Origin: SIG78 sp045533055 | Lineage (GTDB): Bacteria > Verrucomicrobiota > Lentisphaeria > Victivallales > Victivallaceae | DNA length: 9,011 nt | Assembly (NCBI GenBank): GCA_045533055.1 | Contig: JAZSHD010000270.1 | Span: 1-9,011 of the forward strand | Direction: 5' to 3' | Part shown: one piece after another, positions 6,385-9,011 of the stretch | How positions within the stretch are numbered: the stretch's first letter is position 1 | Layout of the letters: the number at the start of each line of letters is the position of its first letter | Program-made: the position numbers and the translations under genes | The notes under the pieces: model-generated | The model's input: only the letters and a program-made list of their open reading frames with translations | What the model was told of the DNA's origin: nothing | Database searches by the model: none

Positions 6385-6416
6385 AAAAAATCCCGACAGC
6401 TTTTACACTGCCGGGA
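6385..6416 (-). terminator. Rho-independent terminator of the repeat-protein gene, - strand
   Basis: Read on the - strand, TCCCGGCAG (6416-6408) pairs with CTGTCGGGA (6399-6391) in a continuous 9-bp stem containing one G-U pair, with an 8-nt loop, followed by TTTTTTATT (6390-6382). The imperfect position is an A-C mismatch on the + strand but a G-U pair on the - strand, which confirms the direction. It sits 23 bases after the stop of the repeat-protein gene. Confidence 0.85.
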
Positions 6417-6439
6417 CTATGGAGTTTCCTGTTTATGGG

Positions 6440-9011
6440 TTATGCAATGGTCATAGTGTAACTCATTGAATTTTCAGCCTTGCGGTTGATTTCAATAATA
6501 TATGTTCCAACCTTCAAATCATATTCGATTTTATTGTCAGTAACAGTTTGGCTGCTGCCGGCGATCTTGAGTACATCGTCAGCACCCCAATTATTGAACT
6601 CTATGTTCAGCTTGGAGCCTTCTTCTTCGACCACCAGCGAAATAAAGTCTACTGCGTCATTGCAATCTATATCATCGCCGGTACCCAGCCAGCCGTCGTA
6701 TGCGGCTATACCATCCCATTCAACCGCACCGCTCTTGGTATCATCGGCTTTTTCAAACTCTGTACCGCGGAAACCTTTACTGGTATTGCCAAGATTCATC
6801 AGAGTACCGCCAAAGCTGTTGATCAGCGAAACGCTTACATCCTTGAAAAGTTTGTCGTCGGCAGCAATTATACCTTTACCGGCAACATTTTCCAACCCGG
6901 CAACGATATTGACTGATTCGCCAGCTGCTGCCGGAGTAATATCTTCCAGCACCAGCGTTCCATCAATGGTGATCTTATCTTTGCCATTGCCGAAATCCAT
7001 CGTACCCCCCATCCGCAGCACCGCACCTTTGCCAATGGTGATGGTGTCGTTTTTGTCGGTACCAACGAATCCGTCCATGCTGTTATAAGCACCCTTTACA
7101 GTAACTTTGTTGACATTGGTCAACTTTCCGGCATCGCTGTTATCCAGCGTTACACTGCTGTAATTAGTAATATCTCCGGCAACCGAATCGGTAAGTTTTA
7201 CCGAACCGCTGATCTTGTTGGTCTGGCTTATAACCTCATTAAAGATTACTTTACCATCTTCCAAGATAACTCTTGATGTTTCTTTTGTCACATCACTCTG
7301 ATAAATATTGCCAACTTTGGAGTTCACGAGTTCCACCCGGTTGTAACCGGTAACCGCCCCCATTTCGTCGTTGACTTTTCTGGCAATCACATCAACCGCC
7401 TTGAAAGTACCGCCTTGTCTGCTGGTGGTCACTATGTCTATTGTTTGGTTGAGTTTGTTTGTGCTGTCGGTCGAATAAACGGTCGTGATCTTTTGGGTGT
7501 AATTGCCGCCCAGAACAATATCGCCGGCAACATTCACATCCTCAAGTTTCACACTATTGTAACCGGAAATATCACCAGTCACATCGTAGCCGAACACCGT
7601 TACTGAAGCTGCCGGTGCCACGGTGATATTTTCAGTTTGCTTACCGGACTTGCCCAAACTGTCATTGACCTTGTTGGTCATATTTTTTTGATATGAACCC
7701 CAGACTTGACCGGCAACAGCTTTGATTTCGCCCACAACCAGAGCTGCATTTTTATCATCATGTGCCCGGCCTTCCAGCTTGACAGTTTTATAACCGCTGA
7801 TGTTGCCGGCAGTGGATTTGTTTTTCAATGTCACGCTGCCGGTGGCGGCATATTTATCAAAACTGCTCAACAGCACGGCATTATTATCAGTAACCTCCTG
7901 TGCCATAAATGTCTCAAGCGTCATGGCAGTATCCGGGTTACGCTGCAGCTCCAGTGCATCCCAAGTCTGGCTGTATTTACGCTCGATTTTCACATCTGTT
8001 TTATTGGCAATATTGCCAACCTGGGAATTATTGAGTTCCACTCTGGCGTAATCAGTTACCGCACCCGCTACCGTACTGTCGGTCAGTTTGACTGTACCGG
8101 TACTGGTAAAGGTTTGCGTTGTGGTAAAAGTCTTGGTTGTGATGCCGCTTTTGGTTTTATAACCGGTGGTTTCTTTAATGGTGAAAGCATCCCCCATGGC
8201 AATATAGCCAGTTACCGAAGCATCAGTTGCCGCCACAGATTTGTAGCCGTTGATATTGCCATCGACTTTGTATCCGGCAAGTTTGACCGAAGTTGCGGGT
8301 TTTACTGTTATTGTGTCAGTAAGCATACCGGAGGCTGCCACACCTTCTTTGTTTTTAGTGGTATTGGACATACGCCGGGTCGATGAGCCGAAATTTCTGT
8401 CATTGATTGCTGTAATTGACTTTATCGTGCCTTTGCCGTCACCTTCAACAACAACCCGGTCAAATCCGGAGATGTTGCCGGATACCACAGCATTGTCCTG
8501 AATAAGCACATTACCGTTGGCACCCCATCTTTCCACCAGTTTCAGATCGATTTTTTCAGCCTTGTTGAGATTCTTTACATCGTAATCGATCTGGTCGCCG
8601 TAAACATCTGCAGATGACCAGTTGTAAAGGAAGCTCTTTTCGCTCTGGAGCAATGTATTGTTGACAATGGCATTTACTTTGCCGCCAACTACTGTTACCT
8701 TGCTGAAGTTTGAAATATTGCCGGATTCGGCACCGGTGCCTGAAATAATAAGCGAGCCGCCATTGATGTAATTGGCACTTTCGGTCAGTTTACCGGTAAC
8801 AACACCGGTTTTGGCATCCTGACTGATTTTCCAGACATTTTTCTCCCTACGGTATGCTCCGCCTTGATTCAAGCGGCTGACATCGCCGGTTTTAGAGCTG
8901 CTCAAAACCACTTTATCATACCCCAGAATACCGCCCAGCTGACTATTATTGACCTTCAAACTGCCATCGGTGGAAAGGTCTTTCCTTACAGTTATGTTAC
9001 GAACAAATTTG
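6440..9011 (-). CDS. Large repetitive surface/secreted protein, C-terminal part (N-terminus outside window)
   Basis: The frame is open from the window edge to the TAA at 6440-6442, giving 857 residues. A TTG at 8959 is not the start, because the residues before it (ending TDGS) run smoothly into another repeat. Numbering below begins at that TTG. Residues 1-620 are beta-strand repeats of about 20-30 residues built on G-S-V-x-L..S..V-x-G-x-I-x-G-Y-x-x-V-x-L, rich in Gly, Asn, Thr and Val. This composition suggests a beta-helix or beta-solenoid stalk. Residues 632-667 contain GTDKNDTITIG and DFGNGKDKITIDG, which resemble degenerate RTX calcium-binding turns. Residues 755-839 (GWLGTGDDID..DFISLVV ... 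LKVGTYIIEI ... YTMTIA) look like a PPC-type beta-sandwich. No LPXTG, membrane anchor or autotransporter barrel is seen at the C-terminus. Adhesin or cell-surface fibre is an inference from the architecture; the export signal is outside the window. Confidence 0.8.
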   Translation of the reverse strand, partial: KFVRNITVRKDLSTDGSLKVNNSQLGGILGYDKVVLSSSKTGDVSRLNQGGAYRREKNVWKISQDAKTGVVTGKLTESANYINGGSLIISGTGAESGNISNFSKVTVVGGKVNAIVNNTLLQSEKSFLYNWSSADVYGDQIDYDVKNLNKAEKIDLKLVERWGANGNVLIQDNAVVSGNISGFDRVVVEGDGKGTIKSITAINDRNFGSSTRRMSNTTKNKEGVAASGMLTDTITVKPATSVKLAGYKVDGNINGYKSVAATDASVTGYIAMGDAFTIKETTGYKTKSGITTKTFTTTQTFTSTGTVKLTDSTVAGAVTDYARVELNNSQVGNIANKTDVKIERKYSQTWDALELQRNPDTAMTLETFMAQEVTDNNAVLLSSFDKYAATGSVTLKNKSTAGNISGYKTVKLEGRAHDDKNAALVVGEIKAVAGQVWGSYQKNMTNKVNDSLGKSGKQTENITVAPAASVTVFGYDVTGDISGYNSVKLEDVNVAGDIVLGGNYTQKITTVYSTDSTNKLNQTIDIVTTSRQGGTFKAVDVIARKVNDEMGAVTGYNRVELVNSKVGNIYQSDVTKETSRVILEDGKVIFNEVISQTNKISGSVKLTDSVAGDITNYSSVTLDNSDAGKLTNVNKVTVKGAYNSMDGFVGTDKNDTITIGKGAVLRMGGTMDFGNGKDKITIDGTLVLEDITPAAAGESVNIVAGLENVAGKGIIAADDKLFKDVSVSLINSFGGTLMNLGNTSKGFRGTEFEKADDTKSGAVEWDGIAAYDGWLGTGDDIDCNDAVDFISLVVEEEGSKLNIEFNNWGADDVLKIAGSSQTVTDNKIEYDLKVGTYIIEINRKAENSMSYTMTIA
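7121..8512 (-). repeat. Higher-order repeat units within the surface protein (about 210-225 residues each)
   Basis: Two long units follow each other: residues 150-373 (bases 8512-7841) and 374-584 (7840-7208). A third begins at 585 but stops after its first motif (to about 7121). Each unit has the same order of distinct elements: GNISGF/Y with ...V.VEG or ...VKLEG; a spacer with GTIKSI or GEIKAV; a polar stretch with an MSNT or MTNK motif; TITVKPATSV or NITVAPAASV; GYKVDGNINGYKSV or GYDVTGDISGYNSV; a Thr-rich stretch; then GAVTDYARVEL or GAVTGYNRVEL followed by NNSQVGNI or VNSKVGNI. This reflects duplication of a multi-repeat block, now diverged. Confidence 0.75.

Noticed and set aside
6287..6469. 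Plus-strand ORF of 60 aa after the AT-rich region
   Set aside because: It begins with a non-ATG start and runs through both terminator hairpins and into the end of the surface-protein gene, so it is not credible as a gene.
7706..8386. Plus-strand ORF of 226 aa opposite the surface-protein gene
   Set aside because: It is antisense to a clear repetitive coding frame with a good terminator, has no ribosome site I could see, and shows low-complexity composition expected from the reverse of Gly/Asn/Val repeats.
8957..8959. TTG as the start of the surface protein
   Set aside because: The frame stays open to the window edge, and the upstream residues continue the repeat pattern (TDGS then LKVNNS), so this is an internal codon.
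6440..9011. Frequent CCGGCAA/TTGCCGG words as a possible DNA uptake or binding-site array
   Set aside because: They fall in frame on codons for the recurring Val-Ala-Gly or Gly-Asn protein motif, so codon use in the repeats explains them.

Overview
The window holds an ordinary bacterial chromosome segment with one accessory surface-protein gene. The intergenic stretches are AT-rich while the genes look moderate in GC. I cannot fix the taxonomy. Carbohydrate-type esterases next to housekeeping genes, plus a very large repeat protein ending in a PPC-like domain, remind me of gut Lentisphaerota (Victivallales) or related PVC bacteria. This is a weak inference.

Bases 1-4273 (+ strand) carry a tightly packed run of six genes. 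They are the 3' part of lysS (class II lysyl-tRNA synthetase), an SGNH/GDSL esterase, two tandem alpha/beta-hydrolase esterases that are clear duplicates (about 70% identical by hand count), mntP (manganese exporter) and a XerC/XerD tyrosine recombinase. Gaps are 18, 4, 3, 3 and 16 bases and no terminator is visible between them, so they probably form one transcript. The three esterases look like a small deacylation set, perhaps removing acetyl groups from glycans, placed among housekeeping genes.

Bases 4290-6018 (- strand) carry a two-gene unit converging on xerC: a NUDIX hydrolase followed 4 bases later by a 12-helix MFS exporter.

Bases 6019-6439 hold no protein gene. They contain a plausible + strand promoter, a foldable stretch of about 130 nt ending in a rho-independent terminator (a candidate small RNA), and a second terminator facing the other way that ends the next gene.

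Bases 6440-9011 (- strand) are the 3' part of a large repetitive secreted or surface protein. The reading frame is open to the window edge, so its N-terminus lies outside. Short beta-strand repeats are arranged in longer units of about 210-225 residues, followed by a non-repetitive region and a C-terminal PPC-like beta-sandwich.

The most interesting items are the candidate small RNA and the nested repeat architecture of the surface protein. I saw no CRISPR array, insertion sequence, tRNA or rRNA.
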